Assembly: GCA_964035545.1 (NCBI GenBank)
Contig: OZ037766.1
Span: 8,627,722 to 8,691,721, forward strand
Source of the DNA: Bugula neritina
Taxonomy: Eukaryota; Bryozoa; Gymnolaemata; Cheilostomatida; Bugulidae
Direction: 5' to 3'
Length of the DNA: 64,000 nt
This document shows, in pieces, positions 39,191 to 53,500 of this stretch (positions are counted from its first letter, which is position 1; the number at the start of each line of letters is the position of its first letter). Under the pieces are notes generated by a model. The model saw only the letters and a program-made list of their open reading frames with translations, did no database searches and was not told where the DNA came from. The translations under genes and the position numbers were made by a program.

Positions 39191-39259
39191 GCTATTAGTA
39201 TGACTAACCCACTATGAGGTTGAGTATCGCATTCCTATCAGTATGATTATGAGTATCAG

Positions 39260-40545
39260 TATGGCAATACATAAGCCTAAGAGCGAGGACAGCGAATCTC
39301 CAAACAACTTCAGGCCCGCCTCCCTGACAAGCATTTCCTGTAAAATGATGGAACAAATTGTGCTGTGTTGCCTTAATGAAAAGCTAGACGGTATACAGTG
39401 TAGGCTACTTCATCATCGCAAACATGGTTTTAGAAGAGGACTCGTCCTGTCAGACTCAAATGTGTGCTACCTACCAAGACCCATTGAAAGCAGTCCATGA
39501 GGGACACACTACCCATGCAGGAGTTGAGGACTTCAAAAAAGCTTTTGACAAAGTACCTCACCTAATGTTGCTTCAAAGATAGCAGGAGATACCAAGTATA
39601 AACATATAACTCCTTAACTGGATACTCGATTTCCTTTCTCACAGACAGCAGTTTGTTGTACTGAGAGGAGCCAGCTCTTAATAGTGCTAGGTAACCTCAA
39701 GAGTACCGCTGGGCTCTGTGCTAGGACCAATCTTATTTTTATGCTATATAAATTTTCTTATGTGAGCACAACTAAGGTAGTAGAACTGTTCCAAAAAAAC
39801 ATCAATGCTGTATATAAGTGATTTATAAAAATGGAAATGCACTTCAACGAAAAGAAATGCCAGGCAATTAATTTTGGTAAAGTAACCCCCATATCACATT
39901 ACATACTCGGTACCACATGCTTTTTGTGGGCAGAAAGCCTCAAATACCTTGAGGTAACCATCCAGTCAGACCTAAGATTTGATCAGCATATATATGATAA
40001 GTGTATTAGCCCCTGAAAGTTGGAGGGATCAAGCACTTGGTGTTTGATGCCCCAAAGCTACTGGCTTATACAAATCTATGCAGGCCTATTCTTGATTATG
40101 CAGATGTGGTTTGGGATCCTGTGACTAGAAGTAAGGTGCGTGTTATAGAGCTGGTCCAGAACAGCGTCGTACAGTTCATAAGCAATAGGAATGGACGCAC
40201 TGGCAGTGTATCTCTGGGGTGAAGGATGAGTTAAGACTCCGGTCGCTGGATGATAGCAAAAAAATCATCGACTGTGTTTACTCACCCAAATTCTTTAGAA
40301 TCTTGATCAACACCAGGCTCTATCTAGGGCCTATTACGAGATTGTTGAAGACAGAGTGCTAACCACCTAGTCAGAGGAGAGCGTATTTCAATATCAGCTG
40401 GGAAAAGCATTTTTCACACTAGTTTTCTGCCACGAACAATCAGTGAGATTCCTGGAGAATGTAATAACTAATTACAAAACAGCAAATGCAAATGCTCTAC
40501 AGACATTCCAGTTGGTGCAGAAGTCTTACTTCAACTGAGGTAATA
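39260..40545 (+). mobile_element. Decayed non-LTR retrotransposon (reverse transcriptase) remnant
   Basis: Successive frames carry LINE reverse-transcriptase motifs in the right order: SPNNFRPASLTSISCKMMEQI, HGFRRG, DFKKAFDKVPH, the fingers/palm-like LLNWI..FLS..QQ, VPLGSVLGPILF, then LKYLEVTIQSDLRFDQHI and the C-terminal ILDYADVVWDP. They are split by stops (for example just after 39498, in the block around 39570, and near 40014) and by frameshifts. The catalytic aspartates region (YADD-type) is not recognisable. The order and spacing fit the CR1/Jockey-like end of non-LTR elements. It is not functional. No endonuclease or ORF1 portion was seen. Confidence 0.8.
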
Positions 40546-40559
40546 AACTGCGGTAATCA

Positions 40560-40810
40560 GTATCAGTCTATCACTATAAGTACCACTGTGGGTTACTATT
40601 AGTATCACTATCACTATATCTCTTCACTATGATAGTGACTATGTCTATTCATGACTATTGTGACATTGTCTATTAGTATTACTATTAGTTATTACTATTA
40701 TATATTTATTTATTATTAGTATTACTATCACAGCTCACTATTAGTATTACTAATACTATTACTATTAGTATTATTATTAATAATTTACTTTTAGTATTAG
40801 TAGCACTATT
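40560..40810. repeat. TAGTATTACTATTAG repeat array, right block
   Basis: Starts right after the retrotransposon remnant with ATCAGTATCAGTCTATCACTATAAG and becomes TATTAGTATTACTATTAG. The left and right blocks look like one array split by the insertion. Confidence 0.75.
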
Positions 40811-43800
40811 ATACTTTGACTTGCAGGTGGCACCAAAGTTAAAAATTAATATCTAAAGAAATAGTTTTTTTCTGCATGACATTGCCATCAAAATTTTATT
40901 TTTAGTTTTTTAAAGAGGCTATTATTATTGAGATAAATTAGTGTTCAATGTGTAGCTATAGTGCTAAAGAGTCTGTCACTTCACCTATAATTTGCAAGTT
41001 TTGTCAATATTCAAGTTGTAAAAAAACACTGAGGAATTTACAAAGTTTTGGTTCTTATAGGTCTACTGGATTTGTACGAAAATGTAATTCAGGAGAGGTT
41101 TTAAATTTAAAGGCAGTCAGCAAAATCTTACTGAGTTAAAAGTTCTACTGGTCATGTTTCGTTCAGTTCTGCCATTATAATTTACTGATGGTTTTGTTAG
41201 TTGTAAGATTACAATACAATAATGAAAATAAATTATATTTTATTTCTGACTTAAATTAGTATCTTAGTGTAATACATAATTTTTGTAAGAAGTTGTGCTC
41301 TCTAAAAAAAGTGCAGAATTTACATATCATATTATATTGAAAATAAATAAAACCTTCAGCAAGCTTATTTAAATGCACTCTAAATTTAGGTAATTATTAA
41401 AATTTTATAACCAGAAATCAACTCTTATAAAGTAATTAGATAACATTGCCATGAGCTAATGTTCAAAATTAACCTAGCAATAGTGCCCGAGCCTGGTGCT
41501 TTGGTGATTTATAGGTAGCTTATATAACAGAAATAGTAAGCTAAGCAGTATGCTCAGTTTGTTGCAAATGTGCCACATAATCTTTTAGCTATAGGTCTAT
41601 AACATTTTAAATCAATAAAGGTGATGCTATTATATAATAACTAGTACCATTTATCCATTATATTACTAAATGATTCAAACAGGATCACTACAGCTTTATA
41701 GTTACTCATTTGTTGTATAATTCCATGACCTTGATAAAACTACCTACAAAATGTAATACACTTAAAAGTGAAAGACACCAGAATGGCTATTGTACAAAAT
41801 ATAGATCACTAACTTGAATACTCCAATATTGGCAGTCAATCAATGGAAACTTTCTTATTGATGAATTGAAAATCAATTGTTTAATTCTGAATTGGTTTAG
41901 ACTTCAGTTACTAAATCAAATAAGAAAACTTTTCATCTTTATATTTGTTAGATAATTTCAAGTGTATCTGTTTGATGTATATTATTTGAAGAAATGAAGA
42001 ATGTGCTTTATGGGGGTGTTGAAGCAGGTTCATTTCATCATCAAATGACACAAAGTGCTTATAGCAGGTAAAAATACCTCAGTCATCAACTTCTCACTTT
42101 CTTTTGTTTGCACTATAAGAGAGGTTTAAATCACATCATATTTTGGGTGCTGCAAGTACGTCTTATTCAAGCATGACTTCAGATATATTCTATACTTGTG
42201 TGTTGCTCAATTTGATAACTTTCAGATCCTATTTCATCATCATAAACTGGTAGATGACGGAACAATCCAACACTTCTCACTCATAAACTGTGAGATGGTA
42301 GAATTTTCTCACGCTCACAGCCAATCCACTGTATCATCATGTTGTTTATGAGACAACTGGGCTAAGCATTTTGTCAATTTACTACCGGTGGGCATCTTCA
42401 AACAGTCTTATGGTAGGCTATGGCTAAATAACTGTAGTGTGCACAATATCGTTCTTCTAAATGTTATACTCTTATTTTACAAGGTACTCTTTGACTATTT
42501 AAATATATAAAAATTCTTCATATTTGACATTTGTTGCAGCTTTTATATAGCTCTGTAGAAGAATTGCTGACTGATGTATTGTTGAGAGCTGCTGCACCCA
42601 CATAAGATGGATTGGCAGACTGCAATGAAGTTCAGGGTTTACTGTCTATTCTACTACCTGTAAGTCTTCCAATATTGAAAATGTATACACAGTGCAAATC
42701 TCTGAGTAGATGTCTAGGCGTCCTTTATAACTCACTTTATTATAAAGCTACTGCATCAAATTTTCTACTCCTCAATATTTACAATAAGGAGCCTTCATAC
42801 AATCTATTATAGCCTTCTATTATTCAATACTGTTTGCAGTCGAAGAATGAGCTGAATGGGAGTATAGCAGTTGTAGGCATTATACGCATGATTTGCATAT
42901 GAATAGAGAGAATGAGTATAGCTAGCCGGGTGTGAGGGTTAAAACCAGTTGCTTTCTCTCCTCAGAGACGCTTGCTGAGATCCAGCTCCTGGACCTTTTA
43001 GGATTATTTTCCATCAGCTTAGGCTGAAGCTATTTGCGTGTGGTAAGCATTCGCTCTAAATTTTATAGTTTTTGTTTTGCAAAAATGCTTTTGGGAATAA
43101 ATTGCCAGCCATTTGTTGGCCTATTTTAGGGATGTTTTGGGTGTGGTCATAAAAGATACATCAAAATAAATTGATCTCTGTGTTATCAACTTCTTGCCTA
43201 CCTATAATAATTGTAATGCTCATTTGACATTTCAAAATGTTTCTGTTAAGCAATTCGCAAGCTTTGCAGTTAATTTTATTATGGTTAATTTTTAAATTTA
43301 AATAATTAGGTTTTTAACCAATCATTGGCCTAAAGTATATCTAAATTTATTTGGAAAAAAGTTTATGGAGTTTATGCAGTGGTGCAAGGTGCTTTCTTCT
43401 TACAACCAATAAGCAACGATTGAGTTCCAAATATGTAACTTGTTTGCTAGGCTATGTATGTTTAAGTTGTATTTAATTATGCTTCTATTTTTACTAAGTT
43501 ATCTACAGCAGTCTGCATTAAAGTCAGTTTAACAACCTGCCTAAGTAAATAGGTTTTAATATATTATAGAAATTGCGGCAGTTGGTTGAAGAATGCTCTC
43601 AAATAAGTAAAAATAAGATTGTCTGCTCAACATAAACTGAATTTGACTGATATATCATAACCTTTTAGTTAACTGAGCAGTCAAAAACCTGCAAAGTTGC
43701 TGTATACTCAGGGCTTAAAGGATACTAGCAATGCCTAAATTTAAGAAACTATGTGAACTTCTGCATCTTTAACATGTGCTTGTTTTTTTCAATTACAATA

Positions 43801-44556
43801 TTTGTGATCAAATAATATTATTTTTGCTCAACATTCTTCAGATTGAATTATGTGCTAAATTTTCATGAATCGCAAACACCACAAAACTATTTGTAAAATG
43901 TGTAACTGGTAGGTGTGTAGAGAATACACAGTTGACTCTAAACTATTACTAACAGTAGCTATATGTATCATACCCGTCAGTATGAAAGCACTTGACTGGC
44001 AATGTCAATATTGTCTATTACCTGTCTCATTGTTTTGCAATGCTTACACAGCATTACCCTGTTCTATAAAGTAGCAGCATATTCGTGGAGTTAAATTGAT
44101 TTCTGCTGTAGCCCTGTTTTATTGCTTTTGTTAGCCTGTTTTTGCCGCCGTTAAAAGGTGAAAAATGGGTGTGTAGGCCTATTTGAGTTGTGCTACCCTT
44201 TGTTAAGAAGTGATATATTTTCATACTTATTTGGTGAGCATCAAAGTCAGTGATAGCCATAGATTTTTTTCATGAAGTAAAATGTAAATTTTTAATTTGT
44301 ATATATATATTTCTTAGTTTTTAACTCTGTCGAAAATTGTATGTTGAAAAGTTTTTATGGGCCATGAATTTATTTTGGTGGAATAAACTATATAACTATT
44401 TTTTTATAATACTTGCATATTTCTTAAGCTATTATGTTCTTTACACATGTATGAGACTTTATATTGTAGCTATAAGAAGTTTTGACCTTGTTTGCATCCA
44501 TCTTTTTAGGATAGCCTATAGTTAAGTCACTCGGCCTTTAAAAGGCTATATTCAGA
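40811..44556. other. Intergenic, 5' of the membrane collagen
   Basis: 3.7 kb without a supported gene. Short frames (such as 40948-41139 and 42612-42812) show no conserved motif or usable splice structure. The promoter of the collagen gene should be near the right end; no TATA box could be assigned. Confidence 0.5.
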
Positions 44557-47500
44557 ATGGCAGTTAAAGCAGTCTGTGCGCTCTGTCTAGCTATATTGGT
44601 CTTGGACTCAACCTTTTACCTTGGTAAGTTGTAATCAAAAAATATGAGCATTTGTCAAGATTAGAAGGCATAATAGATGCAATCACTTCTTTGTAGACAG
44701 GTTTCAAGAGAAAAGGAAAACTCGTTTAAGCTTTGGAGCATAAGAATTTCTGCTCTACTTTTAATTCTGTTCAAATAGCATATTGTTCTTAATTTGCTTA
44801 AATAGAAATGTAATTCTTAGTGTAACAAAAGGGCAAAGAGCAATAATAATTCTACCGTGCAAATAGGTGTGTCAGGCTTTGATTTTGAATGAGTGGCTAG
44901 TGAGTACAGGAAGTGAATGAGATGCTTTAATGTTCTCAGTGACAGAGCAAATAGAATAGTGAAAACTTTGTGTTTAAGAAACTTGAAATCTCGTCATCTG
45001 CAAGCTAACAGAATCAATTCAGCATGTATGTCACAAAATTGATCGTAAAAAAAATTGTTTGAGCATACAATTTCAAGATAGTATGTAGATAAAGGTTAGT
45101 ATATATTTAAGAATATTTTAATACTGCATAAGTAAAGTGTGCCATGGGTTCTTCTATATATTCTTCATAATAAAGGGGAGTTATGTTTTCAACCTACAGG
45201 CTTGTGATGCTTTTAGTCCTATTTTGTTTAATAAAAGTATATATGCTATATATAATATTTTAAATGATTTCTATTGGCTCGAACAAACTATCATTAATTT
45301 TTAAGTACTGTTTGACCTCGATTGCCAGAACCATTTGTAGGGTTTTAAGGTAATTTAGTTGTTTAATAAAATGTCCAAGTATGTCTTACTGATTTTACTA
45401 CAATCTGGAAATGTTTATATGATACCAAAATTAATTAATTTCTGGTTAAATGTAGAAAGATGAACGTATTGTGATAATGATTGAACAGTCTGAAGGAGTA
45501 CAGTGTATGAATAATAATTTATTCGCACTTTTTATTTGTATAAGAAGTGATATCATTGTTTGCGTTATTGCACAATTTTCATTTTGTTCTTATGCTATTG
45601 TTGCATATTGAACTGCATGCATATCCAATGAGTGCCAGAGTGAAGCAAGATTGTTAATGGAAAAGCTTCCAGCAATTAAAAGTTCTGTTCAAACTTGTAG
45701 GGAATGTTTTTGCTGAAACTTTTTCCAACCTAGCAACTTTTTAGTTTCTACTATTAATGCTGCTGTTAGCTCTTGTTCAATGCCAGAGTTTAGGTTTACA
45801 TCCTAAGTGAGTTAGCATCTAGTCTTTCCCTGGGACCGTCTTAGCTTTCCTGAACTTTATGAAGGTCAATATAGTTTGCTGTCTCCATACATAGGCTTAG
45901 GTTAGCTGAAGATTTGTAAAGCTGTTCTTTGAAGAAAGGCTGAGACTACTCGACTTGATTTAAAAGTAACAATTGTAACTAGGGCTGGGTTGCTACGTGG
46001 AGCTGATGTTAAGCACTATTATAGTATCTTTCAATGGAATTTGGAATCAAGGCCTCCATTATCACTATTTTGACAAGAAAATGACCAGATTGCTGAGTGC
46101 ATTTATTGTGAATACCTGAGTTGTTACTTGTGAGATGGTTGTTGAGTATATTTGTCATAGTGTAGCCTAGATTGTAAGCAATAGTGAGTCAACTATTCAT
46201 GACAAATTAGCCCTCTGTAACTTGAAACTAATTCTTATATTTGCTTTGTCTTATTTTAATCTTAAAATGGCTTTAACTATTTCATTTGCATATCATTTTT
46301 GATTTTCTCACATAAATAACAGGTTTATGGAAAATCTATTCTTGGCTTATGCCCATGATCTAGCTTGTGTAACTTCATATTTACATTCATTTTAGTACAA
46401 GGTCAGACTGGTGCTACAGGACCAAGAGGATCACCGGGAGAAACTGGAGCAGTTGGAAGCCCTGGTAAGTTAATTTTACAGTCAGTGTGACATGGACAAA
46501 TTATGCCTAAATTACATGTTAGCTTGAAGCTTTGTGGCTTGAGGCATGTTTTAAGCAGCAATAGTTTCAAACCATCCATCTATCAGGTGCAACCGGGCAA
46601 GATGGTAACACTGGAGCTCAAGGCAATACTGGTGCAACTGGTTCACCAGGAGCTACTGGTCCTAGAGGTAGTATTGGAGAAACCGGTCCAGCTGGCTCAA
46701 CTGGTAATCCAGGATCACAGGGTTCTACTGGAGCCACTGGTGTTAGAGGTAAGTTGAAACTTTATATATCTATTTATGAAAAATACAAAAAATATACAAT
46801 CAAATAAAAAATTCATTATCAAGCTTATTAAGAAACATAATGGCTGTGGAAAAGAATTTCTCAATTCATCAAACTACTTGCTTGATTTGAAGTGAAAATC
46901 AGAACTATGATCAAAATTAAGGTTGATATTCCAACTCTGGGTCTCAACATTTGGGACCAACTTGACTGGAGAAATTGAATGGTTTACTAATCTAACTAAC
47001 TTTTTTATAAAGTCTGACATTGCTGATTTCTGCCACTCCTTATCCGGAAAACAACTGCACTAGACTTTACAGCAGTTGAATAGACTGCAATTTTTAAGAG
47101 AATTATTATGCAAATCTTAGCACCTTTGTAGTAAAAAAAAGAACAAGTTTCTCTTTTACATCACTATGTGTAGCTATGGTGGAACTGATAGCTGCACTTC
47201 AATTAGCTTATTCCTGCTACATAAAATCAATAAGATGTTTAGAAGTAACTTCATCATACTCAACAACACAAATGAACTGTACTAAAATGTTCCAACAACA
47301 CAAACGAAGTAAATAAGAAAATCAATAACTACGTTGGGTGTTTACAAAAGAAGCACGGGCCTTACTCTAAACCTAATAATGGAAGGCTATACCATGCGAT
47401 CTCTAGCACCAACGATACCCCACACATCATTAAGAAATATCATAATCGATAAATTATAAACTCCCCAACCTGTAGTATGATGGCCAGGTTTTCACAAACA

Positions 47501-50500
47501 GCCTTAAAAGCATCACATGAAAGTGGATAATAATATAAACTAAAATTGAAGCCAGAAATAGCAACAACACCTACCTTAAGATATACATTCTGTGTATGAC
47601 CCATTGTTCTGAGTAAACAATGTTTCGAAGTACCTATTAGAAGAAATCTTTAAATACTAAAAGCTGTACAAGTTTTTTAAGAAAATTAATCTCAAGCTCA
47701 GTAGCAGCCAAAATATAAGCAATATTATCGGAAACCATTGAAAGAACTTTCAACCCAACATGTATATGAACCATCTCACAAATGAAAATTTTAAAGCAAC
47801 AAAATTTTGCCTACTCATGGAAAGTGCCAATTGCCTTATTTACCAAGCCGCTGTTTCAAACAAAGATAGATGCAGCACTCAAAACCAGACATCAGTGGTT
47901 TTAAGCTTAGATTTTATAACATGAAAACAACATTTAACAACTCAGCAAAAAATATATAATTTAATATGAAGTTTAAAAAAACACTACATTTCTCAGCAAA
48001 ACTAGCAAACTATGCAACTTTTTATTGTTGGAAAAACGCTATGTATTATTTGCAATGTAATACTAAAAAAAGCATCATTTAACACTGGAATGAAATTGTG
48101 ACCACTTGTAAACATTATTTGGGGCAACATAACTTAATTATTTTAGCTACCTTAACAACACCTACTTTGCTTATATATTTATTTGTTTAAATTCCAATGT
48201 TTTTTTATTTTAATAATTACCTTTCCAAATATAATTTTTTAAGTATGTGGTATGCCTTTTATTTTATCTGTGTAATTTGATTATTTTTAATTTTATATTT
48301 CAACACACTAGTAGGATATATATATATATATAATTTCCATATTTAGGACCTTCTGGTGCTGTTGGACCCACTGGTAATACAGGAGCTGCTGGAAATCCTG
48401 GACAGACGGGTCAAACAGGAAACAAAGGAGAAAAAGGATCAATTGGAAGTGCTGGCTCAACAGGTAAAAGTAGCAGTGTTTTACATCAGGATGTGTTATT
48501 AGTTTAATTTCAATTTGTTATGACACTTATTTGCATTTCATTAACTAATCACACTAGTTCCAGTTTTAGCAAATTTTTGGGGGGGTATTTATAGGTCATA
48601 CTGGCAGCACTGGGCAGCCTGGCCAGAAGGGTGCTATTGGTGCCACTGGTGTTAAAGGTAGCACTGGAAATTCAGGAGCAGATGGGCAACCAGGTGAAAG
48701 TGGTGCAACTGGAGAAAGAGGTTAGTTTTTTTTTTATTACTGAATATATTTTAAATGTTTTATGCCTTTGACGAATCCAATTTTGTCAATGGTAAGAACA
48801 ATATAATTGACACAAAATTGTTTCTATTTAAATGGTATAAAATATATGGTATCTAGACAATATTTTAAATTACATAATGCAGTGTCCTGAAGTTGAGTGG
48901 TACCTCATATATTAGTTTGACAGGAAGTGTTGAATACTTGAAGTTTAGTTTTTCCGATTCTGCAATGTATTAGGAGGCATTGGTGAAACTGGTCCTGCTG
49001 GATCAAAAGGAAGTAAAGGAAACCAGGGAGTCAACGGCGCTACTGGACACACTGGCCAAACTGGACCTCAAGGTCCTGCTGGAAGTACTGGAGATAGTGG
49101 ACCAGTTGGAGCCACTGGGCCAAAGGGCAGCGCTGGTATCAAGGGAAACAAAGGTCAAGCTTGTTGATTTACTTTTGTAGGGCAAACAACTTATATATAT
49201 CAGATTTATGTGTAACTTGCATATGAATTTTAGTCAAAAATAATCAAGCTCTTTGTTATGAGTAAGCTTGGATTTTAAGTCTAATGTAATTCTTAATTTT
49301 TTTTATACTGCCTACTAAAACTAAAAATGCTAAATGGTGAAGTTAGACTAGAATGTAGTCAAGTCAAGTAAAAGCTAACTTAGATTTTCAAAGTTTGTAC
49401 GATTGCAACTACCAAGTTTTTATTTTCTACGTTCACACATATACTGCATTGCTAGTGATTGTGTACTCTGGGTTGTGACAATCATACTTGAGGTGATATT
49501 TGCAGGTAGTATTGGTGATAGCGGCCCTAGAGGTATTCAAGGCGCTACAGGTGTGAAGGGAAATGCCGGAACAAAAGGTAAATTAAACATTGTGTGTTTA
49601 TGTCAATTCTCACTGCCACTTTCAACCGCGTAATCCAACATTTTTGCAATAATTCTGAAAATTATGGGCAAGTTTTCTAATCTCATTAGTGATAATCTCA
49701 AGTTTTATTTATGTTAATAACTATTACTTTAATAGGAATATGTTTGTAAAAGTAATTGTTCAGTAAATAATTTAGAGTAAATGAATTTTGTTCAACTTTC
49801 TATAAGGTCAAAATGACATTTATACACTTGTAGTACTGTGATTCTTGAACCAAAAAGTTGTCATGTGTTTATTCTTTTGATCAGGAAGCTCTGGACCTGC
49901 AGGAGCTCCTGGTGCTACTGGTCAGCAAGGAGACACTGGTGCCCGAGGGCCTGAGGGAGTCAAGGGAGAAATCGGAAGCACCGGACCTGTTGGTGCAACT
50001 GGCAATCCTGGACCTAAAGGTTATTTCAACTTGTGTTTTTTGTTTCTCATGATTCAACTGCGTTAAAATATTTAAATATTATACAGTTTGAAACCTAAAT
50101 ATATCTTGCATGCTTACGTTGCCGACTGCAGGAAGTCAAGGTGACTCAGGAGCCGTAGGTGCAACTGGGCCCCGGGGTAACACCGGAACTAAAGGTAATC
50201 AGGGAGACCAAGGTAGTAAAGGAGAACAAGGGGATTCTGGTATCCAAGGACCAGCTGGCCAGACAGGTTCAACAGGGCCTACTGGTCAAAAGGGGTCAAA
50301 GGGCATTCAAGGTATGTCTTGCATATAAATCAAGTGATCTCTACTTAATTATGAATGAGCATAACATTTCCTATTGAATTGTTTTGTCAGCTCATATCTT
50401 GTTAATTTGATTTACGGTATACTAATCATGTCATATTAGTAATTATTATTATTTATTAATTATTAAATTACTGATGTATTTTGCTTGCTGTATCATTGTA

Positions 50501-53500
50501 TTTGTGTGACTCAGGAAATAAGGGAGTTATTGGAGCAAGTGGAATTCAAGGACAAACTGGACACACGGGGCAAACTGGTGCACCGGGTCCAAAGGGTGAT
50601 GTGGGAGCATCTGGTCCTGCTGGATCTAAAGGTTCCATTGGTAAGACTATTTTGTGAATGTCTAGTTGTTTGCATTTAAATGCCTACAAATTTGCTGCAT
50701 GCTGCAGTTTTGTTTATTTTATTTGAAGGTTTGGGTAAACTGCAGCTTGAAATTTGTCAATTAGGATTTTTGAAGCTCTTATGAGCTGTTATAAGATTTT
50801 TTTTTCTTGTCACTCAATCAGCCTTTACAGAGTTTCAGAGTTTTGTTTATCTAATTATGTATCATGTGTGTTTTGCAACCCAAGACTCCCTTTGCTAGGC
50901 TGATGTTAACCGTAGTAATTCTGCTTTACTAAAGGTGCCACTGGACCAACTGGTGTTAAGGGTGCTAGTGGTGCTGCTGGTGCCACAGGGCCAAGTGGAC
51001 CACAAGGTGATGATGGGCCAAAAGGTAATCAAGGAGTGTCTGGGCCTGTTGGCCCACAGGGTACTCAGGGACAGACTGGAAATACAGGTATGTCAAGTTA
51101 TCAGCACTACTTATAATATCGCTTGATATATTTCATTAGGAAAGCGCATCTATAGCCAAACAGTATTTAATACTAAGAAAGTTGCTACTCATACACTTTG
51201 TTTTACACAGGTGCAACCGGACCTTCTGGCAGCACTGGGCCCAAGGGACAAAAAGGAGATTCCGGAATACATGGTGTACAGGGAAGAGAGGGTGCTACTG
51301 GGCCTGTGGGTCCACAAGGTAATCCAGGGAGTAGCGGACCAGCCGGAGTACCTGGCCAAAAGGGTGATAGAGGGTTTACTGGTCAACAAGGTTCAACAGG
51401 TGCCACTGGTCAGCAGGGAGATTCTGGACCTACAGGTATTTGGTTAATCGCTGGCCAATAATTTACTTTGCCTTTTTTAAGAAATGCACTGCTAGATAGC
51501 TCATGTAATTGGGTTTCTGTAGGCAATCCTGGGCAAAAAGGACAGAAGGGTGATGGAGGAAATGATGGAAATGATGGAGCTAAAGGTTCTGTGGGTGACA
51601 GCGGTATAGCTGGTGCTAAGGGACAGAAAGGTAGTCGTGGGCTGGTTGGTAGTACTGGAGACTCTGGAGCTCAGGGTGCAACAGGCGTTCGTGGAGTTGA
51701 TGGTGCTAAAGGTGATTCTGGTGCAGATGGCTCTACTGGAAGTACTGGACCTAAAGGTTTGTTTATTGAAATATAGATATTTTGTTCAAACTGTAGAAAT
51801 ACAATAAATAGATACAACTTTTACATAATGAACTGATTCTTGTAACCTATGTTTCCACTAATAAAGCATTAATAAACTGAGCTTGCTTTGCCTACTTATT
51901 TTTTATTTTCTGTAGTTTTGAAGGTTTTTTATGGATTTCAAGTTTGTACACATATAATTGATAATTTAATATTTATACAGGTAACCGTGGAGAAAAAGGT
52001 TCTGTTGGAGACTCTGGTATTGCTGGAAGAGATGGTGCTACAGGTCCTAAAGGTAATAAAGGAGAATCTGGATCAGATGGTGCACCAGGTCAACAAGGTG
52101 CAACTGGTGCTCAAGGACCCAAAGGAAACACCGGAGATAGTGGCTCTGATGGTGCAACAGGATCAATTGGTCCCAAAGGAAACACGGGTAAGAAAATTTC
52201 TCAAATATATATGTAATGATGTAACATATAATTATTGTTAGTAACTTATAAATCTTATTCTTCCCAAATATGATAGTTTATTCTATATATTATTGCTAAT
52301 AAGCAATTATATATAGGTTTTGTGCAGTATAGTTTTTTATCAAAATTTTATTAAAATTTTAAGCCATTTTTATCTTAATTAGATTCCATTAATATACATG
52401 TTGCTGTAGAAATTTGCTACTTTTGAATGCTCAAGTTCTATTAACCATATATTTTTAAAGTTTTTATTTATGAAAATTTTTTTTCATAGTTCAGTCAGTT
52501 TGAATTCATTTTGCCGGCAGCAATTTTGTAAATAAACCGCAATTTCCATAAGTACTGAAATTGCTACATAGTTGGGGAAGTAATAATTCACTGTTGTAGG
52601 TTTTGTAGTCTGTAGTGTGGTTCAGGTAGTCTTGTTGAACAAGTTTTATTTCCATAAAGTATTGCAGTGTACTTGTATGTATTTCAAAGAAGCATAATAT
52701 ATATGTCAATAGCTGGCTGTTGAGTAACAACATATCTTGCCTTTATGGTAGTAGTTTGCCCTAAATCTTGTGAATCAAATCAATTGTTAATTAAATCGGT
52801 GGCTTCAGGCAGAGATAAGAAAACTCTCTCGAGTTCAATTGTTATATTGCATATTAGTATGAGTCACCAATGCTTAGAAGTAGCTGACTTAAGCTAAGAT
52901 CTGAACATATTTTTTGTGACTGTAGGTGATTCTGGGCCTCGGGGAAGTGATGGTAGTGATGGAACTAAAGGGCAGAAAGGTGACAGCGGTATTGCAGGTA
53001 TACAAGGCAGAAAGGGAGATACTGGCGATAGCGGCACTGATGGAGCTCCTGGTGCTAAAGGTTCTTTGGGTGACAGTGGGCCACAGGGTGCCACTGGTCC
53101 ACAAGGAAGCACCGGAACACCAGGTGTTACCGGCCAGAAAGGAGAGAGAGGTAAAACTATAATTGTTGGATTTTTTTATTGAAATCTTGTTTATTTCAAG
53201 GCAGAATATTGATATGCTTAAGGATATATGTCATAATGCTTTGTCAATTGTTTCAAATTTTTACTCTATGGTCAAATTTGATTTAAAAATGGATGTTTTC
53301 TCACGCACTGGGTGCTTTTAATCATATAGTGTTCGTGCTTTGAATGTTTGGTAAAAGTTTCTAATAGATATTCACTGTAGCAGAATGGTTACAAAACACA
53401 TGCATGTAGGAGTTGTTGCTTCTCCATGCTAATTGGTTAAAAACAAATGTGTTTCTTCAATGTGGAATGCAGCTAGAGCCTTGTAAAATTTTGTGAAATA

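Noticed and set aside
40948-41139. Cys-rich start (MCSYSAKE..ICKFCQYSSCKK) that could be a small zinc ribbon
   Set aside because: Only a short stretch has Cys pairs, with no flanking exons or conserved spacing; not enough to call a gene.
52889-53112. Pro/Ser-rich minus frames over collagen exons
   Set aside because: Antisense shadows of Gly-X-Y coding sequence.
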